Positions 37,670 through 46,473 of a DNA stretch of 64,000 nucleotides are shown here, piece by piece. This DNA is from an uncultured Kiritimatiellota bacterium (GTDB lineage: Bacteria > Verrucomicrobiota > Kiritimatiellia > RFP12 > UBA1067), in NCBI GenBank assembly GCA_934635385.1, contig CAKTZI010000003.1:85932-149931 (forward strand), in the 5' to 3' direction. The notes below the pieces were generated by a model. It did not search any database, was not told the DNA's origin, and was given only the letters and a program-made list of their open reading frames with translations. The translations under genes and the position numbers were made by a program. Every line of letters begins with the position of its first letter. Within the stretch, counting starts at the first letter, position 1.

Positions 37670-38014
37670 ATGGAAACGACAATGGAGAATGCGATAGGGC
37701 GCGTAAAGGTTCTGTGCGCGGAGCTTTCGCGAACGTTGAATCGTCCGAAGGAGGGGCGCTGGATTCCTCGCTCCATCGACGAGGCGCGCCTCGTCCTTCG
37801 GAAGTCATGGCAGTTGTCTGATGCCTTGTGTGAAATGATCCGCCTGGCCGAACACGAAAGCAAGGACTGGTCAAGGGAAGTTGCGCATGTCGTCGCATAT
37901 CCCGTCGGTTACCTGTTCCTGGAGGCTGACGGGGTTGTCGATGCGTGGTATTCCGAACTGGTGCCGGACGAGTTGAAGGACGCGGGCGATGATTCCCGAT
38001 TGACGCATAATTGA
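37670..38014 (+). CDS. Hypothetical 114-residue protein
   Basis: ATG 37670 is chosen because AAAAGG lies just upstream and the preceding in-frame sequence (from 37499) looks non-coding. The protein is helical and charged (ENAIGRVKVLCAELSRTL; EARLVLRKSWQLSDALCEMIRLAEHES) with a tail GVVDAWYSELVPDELKD. No membrane segment and no recognised family. It sits between the cargo array and a broken hydrolase gene and may belong to the same acquired block. Confidence 0.55.
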   Translation: METTMENAIGRVKVLCAELSRTLNRPKEGRWIPRSIDEARLVLRKSWQLSDALCEMIRLAEHESKDWSREVAHVVAYPVGYLFLEADGVVDAWYSELVPDELKDAGDDSRLTHN

Positions 38015-39066
38015 GGCCGTCGAGTGCGATCTCGGACTCTTGGAGAAGGACTTCCGCGTGAAGCCCGTCCTCGCCGAGATGCGGGACTTCGTGAAGACGA
38101 CGGACGCCCTGCCGTTCGGTTCGCTGCCGCCGCGCCGCGTCGACGCCGTCTGCCTCCTGAGCGAGCGCGAGGCGCCGACGCTGCCCGCCGCGTTCGGCTC
38201 GTTTGCGCTCGCGCGCCAGGCCGGGTTCGACGTCCGCTTCGCCGGGGCGGAAGGCGAGATCCCCGATTCGCCGTTCTACATCTTGCCGTCGGGCTCGTGG
38301 TACGACCCCTTACACGGGCACGGCCTGCCGCAAGGTCTATGCGCGCGTCCGCGACGGCGCGACCCTGCTCGTCAGCAAGGGCAACCAGACGACGCTCGCG
38401 GGCCTGGCGGAAGTGAGCGGCAACGAGGTGGACTGGACAAGCGCGGACGGCGAGACGGCGACCGTGACGCTGGACGGTTTCGCCGGCCGTCCGCTGCGCG
38501 TGCAGTCCGCGACCACCGTGCGCATCCTCCCGAAGCGGAGCCGCGTCCTCGCGACGGACGCCGCCAGAAACGCCTATCTGACGGTCTGCGACTACGGGAA
38601 GGGGAAGGTCGTGTACGTGAACAGCGCGATTGAGCGCGACAGCTTCCTGCAGGGCGGCGCGTACTTCGGCGCGAACCTGAATCCGCTTTACCTCGTCTAT
38701 CGCACGGCGACGCAGCTCGCGGGCGTGCGGCGCGTCGTCGAGAAGTCGGCGGCGTGCCCGAACGTGGGGCTCGCGGAGCATCCGGACGGGGCGGGGCGCG
38801 TCATCGTCGTCGCGATCAACTACGACCCGGAGCCGGTCATATGCCCGATTCGCATCGCGGGGCGCGTGGAGCAGGTCTTCAAGGGTTCTGTCGCGGACGG
38901 GAAGATCGCCCTTGCGGCCAACGACGTCGCGATCTTCGCGGTGTGCCCGTCGGCGTCGGCGACGGGCGAGATGGTCGTCTCCGCGCCGCGCTTCCGCAGC
39001 TGCAGAAACCCCACGGCGAACTCGGCGAGGCCCTTAAGACCGCCATGTCCGGCGGTTGTGTTATGA
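38004..39066 (+). pseudogene. Degraded hydrolase fragment: no start, one frameshift
   Basis: Coding-like sequence opens after TGA 38001 without a usable start (IIEAVECDLGLLEKDFRVKPVLAE...), continues to SGSWYDP near 38308, then shifts by one base (CCCCTTAC where CCCCTAC would keep frame) and goes on as GTACRKVYARVRDGATLLVSKGNQTTLAG to a TGA at 39064. The preserved part resembles the C-terminal region of glycoside-hydrolase proteins (a beta-galactosidase-like auxiliary domain followed by beta-sandwich strands: YGKGKVVYVNSAIERDSFL; VIVVAINYDPEPV). The N-terminal catalytic domain is missing, so this is a remnant. Family assignment is tentative. Confidence 0.65.
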
Positions 39067-39101
39067 AAGCGTTTGAATTCGATTAGGAAAGCGTTAAAGC
39101 C

Positions 39102-39130
39102 TTTACAGGGCGTCTCGATTGTGGTAATAT
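39102..39130 (+). promoter_or_regulatory. Promoter of ppk-ppx
   Basis: -35 TTTACA (39102-39107), 17-nt spacer, extended -10 TGG-TAATAT (39125-39130). Confidence 0.65.
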
Positions 39131-39163
39131 ACGCGCCAATCAGTCTTGGGGTGAGGTTTCCAC

Positions 39164-41254
39164 ATGATCAGAAAAGACGAAATCCCTGAAAGGGCCTACG
39201 TTGCGCGCGACGTCAGCTGGATGTATTTCAACCATCGCATCCTTCAGGAGGCGCGCAAGCCGAGCGTGCCCCTGCTGGAGCGCCTTTCGTTCCTCGGCAT
39301 CTACTCGAACAATCTCGACGAGTTCTTTCGCGTGCGCGTGGCGGCGCTGAATCGCATGCTGCGCGGAAAGCCCGCGCGCGAGACGGCGCGGAACATCAAG
39401 CGGACGCTCAAGTCGATTATCGGTCTTAACGAAGACTATGCGCAGGAGTATTCGGCGGCGGTCGGCGAGGTGTTCCGCGCGCTGGAGGCGCACAAGATCC
39501 GCCTTCTGACGGAGGACGACCTCAATGCGGAGCAGAGGGACTTCCTGACAAAGTTCTTCTACGACAGGCTGAACGGTTCGGTCAATCCGATCTGGCTCAC
39601 TGCGCTGGACGACCTGTCCGTCTTGGCGGACAACCGCATCTACCTTGTCGTGGAGATGACGCGGAAACGGGAGGAGGCCACGCCCGGGCTCCCCGTGAAG
39701 GCCCCGAAAGCGCGCGGGACGCGCAAGAGGTATGCGCTGCTGAAGGTCCCCGACCGTCAGTACGGGCGCTGGGTGCAGGTGCCGTCCAGCGACGGCTACA
39801 CCAACATCATGTACCTTGACGACGTGCTTCGCCATTGCCTGCCGCTCGTCTTTCTCGGCTTCAAGGGGTGCTGCGGCTTCCGGGCGTATTCGTTCAAGTT
39901 CACCAAGGATGCGGAAATGGAGCTGGATGCGGACGCCGACTTCAGTCCGCTCGAGAAGATCTCGCTGGGCGTGAGCAGCCGCAGGAAGGGGGCCGCCGTG
40001 CGCATCATCTTCGACCGCGAAATGCCCGCGGACATCCGCAGCCGCCTGCGCGAGCGCCTGGACACGCGGGAGCTGGAGTCCGCTCTCGTGGGCGGTCGGC
40101 ACCAGAACCACAGGGACCTGATGACCTTTCCGGACTGCGGGCAGAGGCAGCTGAAGTATGCGGAATGGCCGCCGATCATGAAGCCCGAGTTCCTTTCGAG
40201 CGAGAGCGTCTTCGACCAGATCCGCCGGAAGGACCGCTTCATCCACGTGCCCTACCACAGCTTCAACGGCTACATCCGCGTCTTGCGCGAGGCCGCCCTC
40301 AAGCCCGAAGTCAAGTCGATCAAGACAACCCTCTACCGGCTGGCGAAAGACTCCAAGGTCGTGAAGGCGCTGATTGCCGCCGCGCGCAACGGGAAGAAGG
40401 TGACGGCCGTGGTGGAGCTGCTGGCGCGGTTCGACGAGGAAAGCAACATCAGCTGGAGTAAGCGCATGCAGGCGGAGGGCGTCAACGTGATTTTCGGCGT
40501 CGAAGGGCTGAAGGTGCACAGCAAGATCCTTTACGTCGAGTCGCGCAAGGGTGACATCGCCTGCATCGGCACGGGCAATTTCCACGAGGGCAACGCGAAG
40601 GTCTACACGGACTACCTGATGATGACGGCGCGGCCCAAGATCGTGAAGGAGGCGGCGAAGGTGTTCGACTTCATCGCCCGTCCGTTCGCGCCGATCCGCT
40701 TCCACGAGCTGCTCGTCTCGCCCAACTTCATGAAGGGCCGGCTGCTGCGCCTGCTCGACGCGGAGATCGAGAATGCGCACGCCGGACGGGAGGCCTGGGT
40801 CAAGATGAAGGTCAACCACGTCACGGACGAGGACCTGGTCGCCAAGCTCTACCAGGCCTCCCGCGCCGGCGTCAGGATCGACATCCTCGTGCGCGGCAAC
40901 TGCGCCCTGGTCCCGGGAATCCCCAACCTGAGCGCCACCATCACGTGCGTCGGCATCGTCGACCGCTACCTGGAGCACAGCCGGATCCTGATCTTCGCCA
41001 ACGGAGGCGAGCCGCGCTACTACATCGGCTCGGCCGACTGGATGCCGCGCAACCTCGTCAGCCGCGTGGAAGTCCTGACGCCCGTCTACGACGACGACAT
41101 GAAGGCGGATCTCCTGCGCACGGTCACCTTTGGCCTTCGCGACACCTGCAACGGCAGGATCGTCGACGGCCGGGGCACGAACGGTTTCGTTCCGGGAAAG
41201 CCTTTCCGAAGCCAGGAAGAACTCTACAGGGCCTATCGCCATGAAGCCGATTAA
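39164..41254 (+). CDS. ppk1: Polyphosphate kinase 1
   Basis: A 696-residue enzyme reversibly building polyphosphate from ATP. The N- and head-domain motifs are WMYFNHRILQEA and LERLSFLGIYSNNLDEFFRVRV. The two PLD-like catalytic domains carry IKTTLYRLAKDSKVVKALI, VVELLARFDEESNISW, the phospho-His motif GLKVHSKI with His452 (equivalent to E. coli His435), GTGNFHEGNAKVYTD, and the second His region VDRYLEHSRILIFANGG. Length is normal. The stop overlaps the start of ppx by 14 nt, giving a translationally coupled synthesis/degradation pair for phosphate and energy storage. Confidence 0.96.
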   Translation: MIRKDEIPERAYVARDVSWMYFNHRILQEARKPSVPLLERLSFLGIYSNNLDEFFRVRVAALNRMLRGKPARETARNIKRTLKSIIGLNEDYAQEYSAAVGEVFRALEAHKIRLLTEDDLNAEQRDFLTKFFYDRLNGSVNPIWLTALDDLSVLADNRIYLVVEMTRKREEATPGLPVKAPKARGTRKRYALLKVPDRQYGRWVQVPSSDGYTNIMYLDDVLRHCLPLVFLGFKGCCGFRAYSFKFTKDAEMELDADADFSPLEKISLGVSSRRKGAAVRIIFDREMPADIRSRLRERLDTRELESALVGGRHQNHRDLMTFPDCGQRQLKYAEWPPIMKPEFLSSESVFDQIRRKDRFIHVPYHSFNGYIRVLREAALKPEVKSIKTTLYRLAKDSKVVKALIAAARNGKKVTAVVELLARFDEESNISWSKRMQAEGVNVIFGVEGLKVHSKILYVESRKGDIACIGTGNFHEGNAKVYTDYLMMTARPKIVKEAAKVFDFIARPFAPIRFHELLVSPNFMKGRLLRLLDAEIENAHAGREAWVKMKVNHVTDEDLVAKLYQASRAGVRIDILVRGNCALVPGIPNLSATITCVGIVDRYLEHSRILIFANGGEPRYYIGSADWMPRNLVSRVEVLTPVYDDDMKADLLRTVTFGLRDTCNGRIVDGRGTNGFVPGKPFRSQEELYRAYRHEAD

Positions 41255-42152
41255 CCTTGCCGCCATCGACATCGGGTCCAACGGCGCGCGTCTGCTGATC
41301 AAGCGGTTTGGCGGCGACGCGGCGAACGCGTCCGCCCGCATCGAGAAGCTCCTCTTCGTCCGCGTGCCCCTGCGGCTCGGGAAGGACGTGTTTGCGCTCG
41401 GCAGGATCTCGAAGGAGCGACGGAAGATGATGCTCCAGATGATGAAGGGCTTCAAGAGCTTCATGAAGTTCTACAGGGTCGCCGACTACCGGGCCTGCGC
41501 GACGTCCGCCATGCGCGACGCCGAAAACGGCCGGAAGGTCATCCGGGAGATCGAGCGCAAGACCGGCATCGAGCTGGAGATCATCGGCGGACATGAGGAG
41601 GCCGGACTGCTCTACAACAACCTCGTCGAGAAGACGGGCGGCACGACGGGCAACTTCGCCTACATCGACGTCGGCGGCGGTTCGACGGAAGTCTCGCTGA
41701 TCCATGACGGCGAATTGGCGGAAAGCGTCTCGTATGACATGGGCACGCTGCGCCTCCTGAACGGGCGCGTCTCCGCAGAGACCAGGAGGCTGTTCGCGTC
41801 GAACCTGGCGCGGTACGCCACGAAATACGGCGACATCCACGTCGTGGGCTCGGGCGGCAACATCAACAAGCTGAACAAGATCGCGCGCCATGGGCCGGAC
41901 GAAAACCCGAAGGAGCTGCGCGTGTCCGAGCTCAGGCGCCTTTACGGGGTTCTCTCCGGTCTCAGCGACGAGGAGCGGCAGGCGGCGTTCGGGCTCAAGG
42001 AGGACCGCGCCGACGTGATCGTCCCCGCTGCGGACATCTTCATCAGGGCCTGTGACAGCCTCAGGTGCGAGACCATTCTCGTGCCCAACATCTCGCTTGC
42101 GGACTCGATCGTGGACGGGCTGTACGAAAGAGTCCTCGCGGACGCCCTCTAG
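41241..42152 (+). CDS. ppx: Exopolyphosphatase/GppA-type phosphatase
   Basis: 303 residues of the ASKHA fold: phosphate-1 motif NLAAIDIGSNGARLLI, CATSAMRDAENG, EEAGLLYNN, and phosphate-2 motif FAYIDVGGGSTEVSLI. It hydrolyses polyphosphate or pppGpp. It is about the length of the short Ppx/GppA type without the C-terminal HD domain. The longer upstream reading (from 41130) would start inside ppk1 and lacks the family start; ATG 41241 gives a normal N-terminus. Confidence 0.93.
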   Translation: MKPINLAAIDIGSNGARLLIKRFGGDAANASARIEKLLFVRVPLRLGKDVFALGRISKERRKMMLQMMKGFKSFMKFYRVADYRACATSAMRDAENGRKVIREIERKTGIELEIIGGHEEAGLLYNNLVEKTGGTTGNFAYIDVGGGSTEVSLIHDGELAESVSYDMGTLRLLNGRVSAETRRLFASNLARYATKYGDIHVVGSGGNINKLNKIARHGPDENPKELRVSELRRLYGVLSGLSDEERQAAFGLKEDRADVIVPAADIFIRACDSLRCETILVPNISLADSIVDGLYERVLADAL

Positions 42153-42242
42153 TTCCTAGGATGCCGTCGCAGGCTGGAGGCTCGACGCGGACGGAGACCT
42201 TTTGAACCATAGCCATTTGTTATCGGATCTGAACTTCCATAA

Positions 42243-42272
42243 TTGACAGTTCTGCGTGCCGCGTGGTATACT
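42243..42272 (+). promoter_or_regulatory. Promoter of the LysR-type regulator gene
   Basis: Consensus -35 TTGACA (42243-42248), 18-nt spacer, extended -10 TGG-TATACT (42267-42272). ATG 42280 is 7 nt downstream, so a leaderless message is predicted. It is the clearest example of this promoter class in the window. Confidence 0.8.
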
Positions 42273-42279
42273 ATGCGGC

Positions 42280-43257
42280 ATGGAATTTAGGCATATCAGG
42301 TCTTTCGCCATGATCGCCCGCGAAGGGAACATCTCGCGGGCGGCGAAGAGGCTCGGCATCAGCCAGCCCGCGCTCTCGAAGCAGCTGGGCGAACTCGAGG
42401 CCGACCTTCGGCAGACGCTGTTCGAGCGCGGCGCGCGCGCCGTGAAGCTCACGGCGAAGGGCGAGGTCTTCCGCAAGCGGGCGGACGAGATTCTCTCGCT
42501 TGTCGACTGCACGGTGCGCGAGGTCTCGTGCGCGGCCTCGAAGCTGTCGGGACGCATCACAATCGGCGCGGCCGAGACGTTCGGTTTCGCGCTTGTCGCT
42601 TCCGCCCTGCGCGATCTCAACCGCAAGAACCCCGCCGTCTCGTTCCAGCTCACGTCCGGCAACGGCGAGGATCTTGCTGCGCGCGTGCAGAAGGGGACGC
42701 TGGATCTTGCGGTATTCGTCGGGCCGGGGCGGCTCGACGGCTGCGACACGCTCTCGCTCGGCGTCTACCATTCGCTCGGTCTCGTGCTGCCGAAGGACGA
42801 TCCGCTCGCCCGGAAGAAGAGCGTCGCGCCCGCCGACCTTCTGGGGCGTCCGCTCCTGATGCCGCGCCGGGTGCGCGTGTCGTCCGAAATCGCGGGCTGG
42901 GCGGGCTACGACTACGCGAAGCTGAACGTGGTCGGCACGTTCAACCTGCTTTACAACGCCGCGCATGCCGTGGCGGAGGGCGTCGGGGCGGCCGTCTCGA
43001 TCGACGGGCTCATCCCAGAAATGCTCGCGAAGCGGCTCGTGTTCCGTCCGTTCGAGCCGGAACTCTACAGCGAGGTCTATCTCGCGTGGAAGGAGAACGC
43101 CGAACTCGCGCCGGCCGCCGCCGAGCTTGTCCGCCTCCTGCGCGGACGGGTCAAGGAATGCGCGGACATCGACGACTTCAACTTGGAGAGTGGAGATTCA
43201 ATTCACAAAATTTCCGAGAACCGCAGTTTTCAACGCAAAGGGCGCAAAGACCCTTGA
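42280..43257 (+). CDS. LysR-family transcriptional regulator
   Basis: 325 residues. The N-terminal winged helix-turn-helix is MEFRHIRSFAMIAREGNISRAAKRLGISQPALSKQLGELE, followed by a linker helix and a periplasmic-binding-protein-like effector domain (RITIGAAETFGFALVASALRDL; VLPKDDPLARKKSV; EGVGAAVSIDGLIPEM). The last ~20 codons run into the ACGCAAAG repeat (HKISENRSFQRKGRKDP) and the stop codon lies inside it, so the native tail may have been replaced by repeat insertion. It probably controls the flavodoxin and CMD-cupin genes downstream, which are often under LysR control in gut bacteria. Confidence 0.9.
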   Translation: MEFRHIRSFAMIAREGNISRAAKRLGISQPALSKQLGELEADLRQTLFERGARAVKLTAKGEVFRKRADEILSLVDCTVREVSCAASKLSGRITIGAAETFGFALVASALRDLNRKNPAVSFQLTSGNGEDLAARVQKGTLDLAVFVGPGRLDGCDTLSLGVYHSLGLVLPKDDPLARKKSVAPADLLGRPLLMPRRVRVSSEIAGWAGYDYAKLNVVGTFNLLYNAAHAVAEGVGAAVSIDGLIPEMLAKRLVFRPFEPELYSEVYLAWKENAELAPAAAELVRLLRGRVKECADIDDFNLESGDSIHKISENRSFQRKGRKDP

Positions 43258-43332
43258 CGCAAAGTTCGCCAAGGTCTTTTGTGATCTTTGCGTTTTCCCC
43301 TTTGCGTTCTTTGCGTTAAGAAATCTGTGGTT
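43219..43332. repeat. Intergenic palindromic element, ACGCAAAG family
   Basis: The left arm AACCGCAG...AACGCAAAGGGCGCAAAG (43219-43250) is the inverse of the right arm TTTGCGTTCTTTGCGTTAAG...CTGTGGTT (43302-43332). It overlaps the 3' end of the LysR gene and supplies its stop codon. Related units recur at 44052-44105. Confidence 0.8.
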
Positions 43333-43371
43333 AGCCGATAAAAACAGAACCGAAAAGAAAGGAGAACAAAC

Positions 43372-43989
43372 ATGAACCGTAAGGAATTCATCGTCAAGTC
43401 AACCGCGTTCGCGGCGGCCAGCGTGTTCTTGCCGGCCTGTGCGGAGGCGAAATCAAAACAGGAAGGAGGGGCCAAGATGCCCATGAAAGTGAAAAAGGAC
43501 AAGGTTCTCGTCGTCTACTTCTCGCGGAGCGGCAACACGCGCTACGCGGCGGAGACGTTCGCGAAGACGTGCGGCGGCGCAAAACTCGTCGAGATCAAGG
43601 CCGCGAAGCCGTATGCGCCGGACTACGGCGACTGCTGCGACGAGGCGAAGCCGGAGTGCCGGGCTGGGACGCTGCGGCCAATCGAGAAGATCGCGGACCT
43701 CGACGTCGCGGCCTATGACGTCGTGCTCGTCGGCACGCCGAACTGGTGGGGCACGATGGCGCCGCCGGTGCGCACGTGGGTGAGCGAGAATGCGGCGACG
43801 CTGAAGACGAAGACGGTCTGCCTCTTCCAGACGCATGGCGGCGGCGGCATGCAGAACTGCGCGCGCGACTTCGCCGCGCTCGTCGAGGGCGCGAACGTGC
43901 TGCCGCCGAAGGCGTTCCTCGGCGCGACCATCAAGGCGGGCTTCGGCCTCAAGTCGTTCGTCATCGACCGCCTCGCGGTAGAGGGATGA
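43372..43989 (+). CDS. Exported flavodoxin-like protein
   Basis: 205 residues. An N-terminal signal (KEFIVKSTAFAAASVFLPACAEA) contains a Cys in a lipobox-like position (LPAC), so it may be a lipoprotein. The flavodoxin domain has the FMN phosphate loop VVYFSRSGNTRYAAETFA, the mid-domain loop VLVGTPNWWGTMAPPVRTW and the end strand LFQTHGGGG. It probably transfers electrons outside the cytoplasm in a redox step with the CMD-cupin protein. It has a strong AAAGGAG Shine-Dalgarno. Confidence 0.87.
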   Translation: MNRKEFIVKSTAFAAASVFLPACAEAKSKQEGGAKMPMKVKKDKVLVVYFSRSGNTRYAAETFAKTCGGAKLVEIKAAKPYAPDYGDCCDEAKPECRAGTLRPIEKIADLDVAAYDVVLVGTPNWWGTMAPPVRTWVSENAATLKTKTVCLFQTHGGGGMQNCARDFAALVEGANVLPPKAFLGATIKAGFGLKSFVIDRLAVEG

Positions 43990-43990
43990 G

Positions 43991-44300
43991 TTTTTTTGGA
44001 CAGGATTAACAGGATTGACAGGATTATTGCCTCGGCGATCAAATATTGTGAGCCGCAAAGGACGCAAAGTCAACAAAGCCTCTGCGTTCTTTGCGATCTT
44101 TGCGGCTAAGAATCACACTATTTCGTCACCGCATCTATATCACAAGCCCGAAAATCTTGCGAATCCTGTAAATCCTGTCTCAAGCCCACGAAGCATGAAA
44201 TGAAAGACAGGATTGACAGGATTGGCGGAGGCAGGAAAAAGGAGCGGTGTGAAAGGTCATAAAGATAAAATCCTGTGAATCCTGTAAATCCTGTCTAAAA
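43991..44300. repeat. Nested palindromic element of ACAGGATT and ACGCAAAG units (REPIN-like)
   Basis: This fills the whole 329-nt gap between two genes. Outer arms: a T-run and GACAGGATTAACAGGATT at 43991-44026, mirrored by AATCCTGTAAATCCTGTCT and an A-run ending at 44300. Inside are another ACAGGATT pair (44153-44181 with 44206-44223 and 44269-44296) and a distinct GCCGCAAAGGACGCAAAG / CTTTGCGATCTTTGCGGC hairpin (44052-44105). The outer arms match at about 24 of 26 positions. The nesting suggests one palindrome family inserted into another. Confidence 0.85.
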
Positions 44301-44318
44301 AAACAACGAAAGACACAA

Positions 44319-45323
44319 ATGAAGAAACTTCTGTTTGCAGTCACACTACTCATCGGAGGAACGGTTGTGGCATTGACGGAAAAGGAAAAGGCGCTCTGTG
44401 ACGTCGCCGCTTGTACGGCGCGCGGCGACCTGAAGCGACTGGAAGGCGCGTTCGAGACGGCCTACGTATCCGGCTGGACGACGCGCGAACTGAAGGACGC
44501 CGCGACACAGCTCTACGCCTACTGCGGCTTCCCCAAGGCACTGAACGCGCTCGGCGTCCTCTACAGGCTCGCGCCCGAAGCGGAGCGTGGCCCGGCGAAC
44601 GAGAACCCGTCGCGCCCCGACGGCGATTCGCTCGCACGCGGCACGGCGAACCAGACGAAGCTCTGCGGACACGAGGTGGCGGGCCCGTTCTTCGACTGGT
44701 GTCCCGCGATCAGCGACTACCTGCGTGCGCACCTCTTCGGCGACATCTTCGGACGCGACATCCTTGACTGGCGCACGCGCGAGATCGCGACGGTTGCCGC
44801 GCTCGCGGCGCTCGGCAACGTGAAGCCGCAGCTCGATGCGCACATCGGCATCGCGAAGCACAACGGCGTGACGGACGCGGAGATAGCGGAAATCCTCGCG
44901 GTCGCCTGCACGGAGGATACGGTGAGTCCCTTCAAGGCCGGTTTCCCCAACACGCGCTTCCGTCAGTATTTCAGCGGACGCTCCTGGCTTGCCGCGCTCT
45001 CGAAGCGCGAGAAGGAGACGGGCGTGCCGATCCACAACGTCACCTTCGAGCCGGGCTGCCGCAACAACTGGCATGCGCACACGGGCGGACAGATCCTCGT
45101 CTGCGTCGGCGGCGAGGGCTGGTACCAGGCGCGCGGCGAAAAGGCCGTGAAGATGGTGCCGGGTTCGGTCGTCGAGATTCCGGCGAACGTCGAGCACTGG
45201 CACGGCGCGGGGCCGAAGACGTGGTTCAGCCACCTCGCCATCGAATGCCATCCCGACACGAACAAAAACACGTGGCTCGAACCCGTGTCCGACGCGGACT
45301 ACGCGGCCGCGACGAAGGAGTAA
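44319..45323 (+). CDS. Exported carboxymuconolactone-decarboxylase/cupin fusion protein
   Basis: 334 residues with signal peptide MKKLLFAVTLLIGGTVVA. Two CMD-like helical segments are visible (TTRELKDAATQLYAYCGFPKALNAL; DWRTREIATVAALAALGNVKPQLDAHIGIAKHNG), the second with the alkylhydroperoxidase-like helices. The C-terminal cupin (residues ~225-320) has metal-binding histidines in NNWHAHTGGQILVCVGGEG and HWHGAGP. Such fusions occur with flavodoxin and LysR genes and probably act in a redox or detoxification step. The substrate cannot be read from sequence. Confidence 0.88.
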   Translation: MKKLLFAVTLLIGGTVVALTEKEKALCDVAACTARGDLKRLEGAFETAYVSGWTTRELKDAATQLYAYCGFPKALNALGVLYRLAPEAERGPANENPSRPDGDSLARGTANQTKLCGHEVAGPFFDWCPAISDYLRAHLFGDIFGRDILDWRTREIATVAALAALGNVKPQLDAHIGIAKHNGVTDAEIAEILAVACTEDTVSPFKAGFPNTRFRQYFSGRSWLAALSKREKETGVPIHNVTFEPGCRNNWHAHTGGQILVCVGGEGWYQARGEKAVKMVPGSVVEIPANVEHWHGAGPKTWFSHLAIECHPDTNKNTWLEPVSDADYAAATKE

Positions 45324-45354
45324 GGCCGCGAATCGGACACGAGAGGTGGGCGAC

Positions 45355-46473
45355 ATGGGCGAGACGATGCAGAAACAGACGATGAAGCGTCTGAAGGGGT
45401 TTGACTACCGTCGCCCGTTCTTCTACATGGTCACGCTCAAGCGACTGAAGGGGCTTCGGCCGTTTTGCGAAATCAGCCGTGACAATCCGCCGCCGAAGGA
45501 TGCGCAGGGCCGTGCGCGCTATCTCGTCGCGAACGATCTCACGGAGGCGTTCGCGAACGTCATTCGCGCGTTCCACACGCATTGGCGGGGGCTGTGGCCG
45601 ATCGAGACGTTCATTGTCATGCCCGATCATCTTCATCTGCTCATCCGCCTCAGGGATACGGGCGACCAACTTGCGCTGGGCAAGTATGTCTACCAGCTGA
45701 TGAAGGCCCTCTCGGCGGCCTATTGGGATACGGTGGGGGGAATGGCCGACGGGACGGCCATTGACAGAACTCGGATTCCCCCTCCTCCCCATCAGAGTGT
45801 TGTGTTGCCCGCCCCGTCGGGCAACGTCCAGCCCGCCCCGTCGGGCAACAAGCCTTTGCCCGTTTTCGCGCGTGATTGGCACGACTGGATTGTGAAGAGG
45901 GACGGGCAGCTCGCCGCGTTCACGCGCTATATTCGAGAGAACCCACAACGCGCCTGGCTGCGGCAGCAGAACCGCCGCTATTTTGGACAGGTGACGAGGG
46001 CCCGTTTCCTTGGGCGCGACTGGTTCGCCTACGGAAACCGCGCGATTCTCGACCTGCCCGTTCTGAAGGCGATCAAGGGCCATCGGACGACGAAACCCGA
46101 TTCGCCCGAATGGAAGGCCCTGATAGACGAGTGTATGCGAATCGGGCCGGGCGGAGCCGGTGTCGGAACCTTCATGAGCCCGCTTGAAAAGGCCTGTGGC
46201 AACGCCCTCGCGACGTCTGGCGGAAAGTGGGTCGTCCTTTCGCCCGAAGGGTTTCACGAACGCTGGCATCCGGGGCGGCAGTACGAGCGGTTCTGTGCGG
46301 AAGGACGCATGCTCTTCCTTTCCCTCTACCACGTCTTGAATCGCACGCCGACGAAGAAGGAACTCTACCAGCGGTGTCACGAGATGGGCGATCTGGCCGT
46401 GGCGGGATTGTCCGAACCCAAAGAACAAGGTGCGTCACATCAGCTACGGAGAACGGAAAGTGAACGAATCTGA
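45355..46473 (+). CDS. REP-associated tyrosine transposase (RAYT, Y1_Tnp)
   Basis: A 372-residue HUH-type protein related to IS200/IS605 TnpA. The domain starts with DYRRPFFYMVTLKR, and the metal-binding HUH motif is MPDHLHLLIRL (His92, His94). The nucleophile is probably Tyr192 in TRYIRENPQRAW. Between them is an insert (~residues 130-170) encoded partly by REP-like hairpins (45804-45849; SVVLPAPSGNVQPAPSGNKP). The C-terminal ~150 residues are RAYT-specific. RAYTs are domesticated single-copy transposases thought to spread REP/REPIN palindromes, and such palindromes lie within 1-2 kb upstream. GAGAGG precedes ATG 45355; the end overlaps the NUDIX gene by 14 nt. Confidence 0.88.
   Translation: MGETMQKQTMKRLKGFDYRRPFFYMVTLKRLKGLRPFCEISRDNPPPKDAQGRARYLVANDLTEAFANVIRAFHTHWRGLWPIETFIVMPDHLHLLIRLRDTGDQLALGKYVYQLMKALSAAYWDTVGGMADGTAIDRTRIPPPPHQSVVLPAPSGNVQPAPSGNKPLPVFARDWHDWIVKRDGQLAAFTRYIRENPQRAWLRQQNRRYFGQVTRARFLGRDWFAYGNRAILDLPVLKAIKGHRTTKPDSPEWKALIDECMRIGPGGAGVGTFMSPLEKACGNALATSGGKWVVLSPEGFHERWHPGRQYERFCAEGRMLFLSLYHVLNRTPTKKELYQRCHEMGDLAVAGLSEPKEQGASHQLRRTESERI
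45804..45849. repeat. Two REP-like hairpins inside the RAYT gene
   Basis: GTTGCCCG-CCCCGT-CGGGCAAC (45804-45825) is followed by a second copy of GCCCGCCCCGTCGGGCAAC at 45831-45849, a 24-nt period that keeps the reading frame. Each copy is a short GC hairpin. Confidence 0.75.

Noticed and set aside
38203..39066. Intact gene starting at 38203
   Set aside because: The upstream homologous part is in another frame and the first codons here are antisense-like; this is the second half of a broken gene.
42256..42279. GTG start for the LysR gene
   Set aside because: It lies upstream of the -10 TATACT, so it cannot be in the transcript; ATG 42280 begins the normal LysR N-terminus.
43991..44300. CRISPR array
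   Set aside because: Units are inverted, imperfect and without regular spacers, and no cas gene is present.
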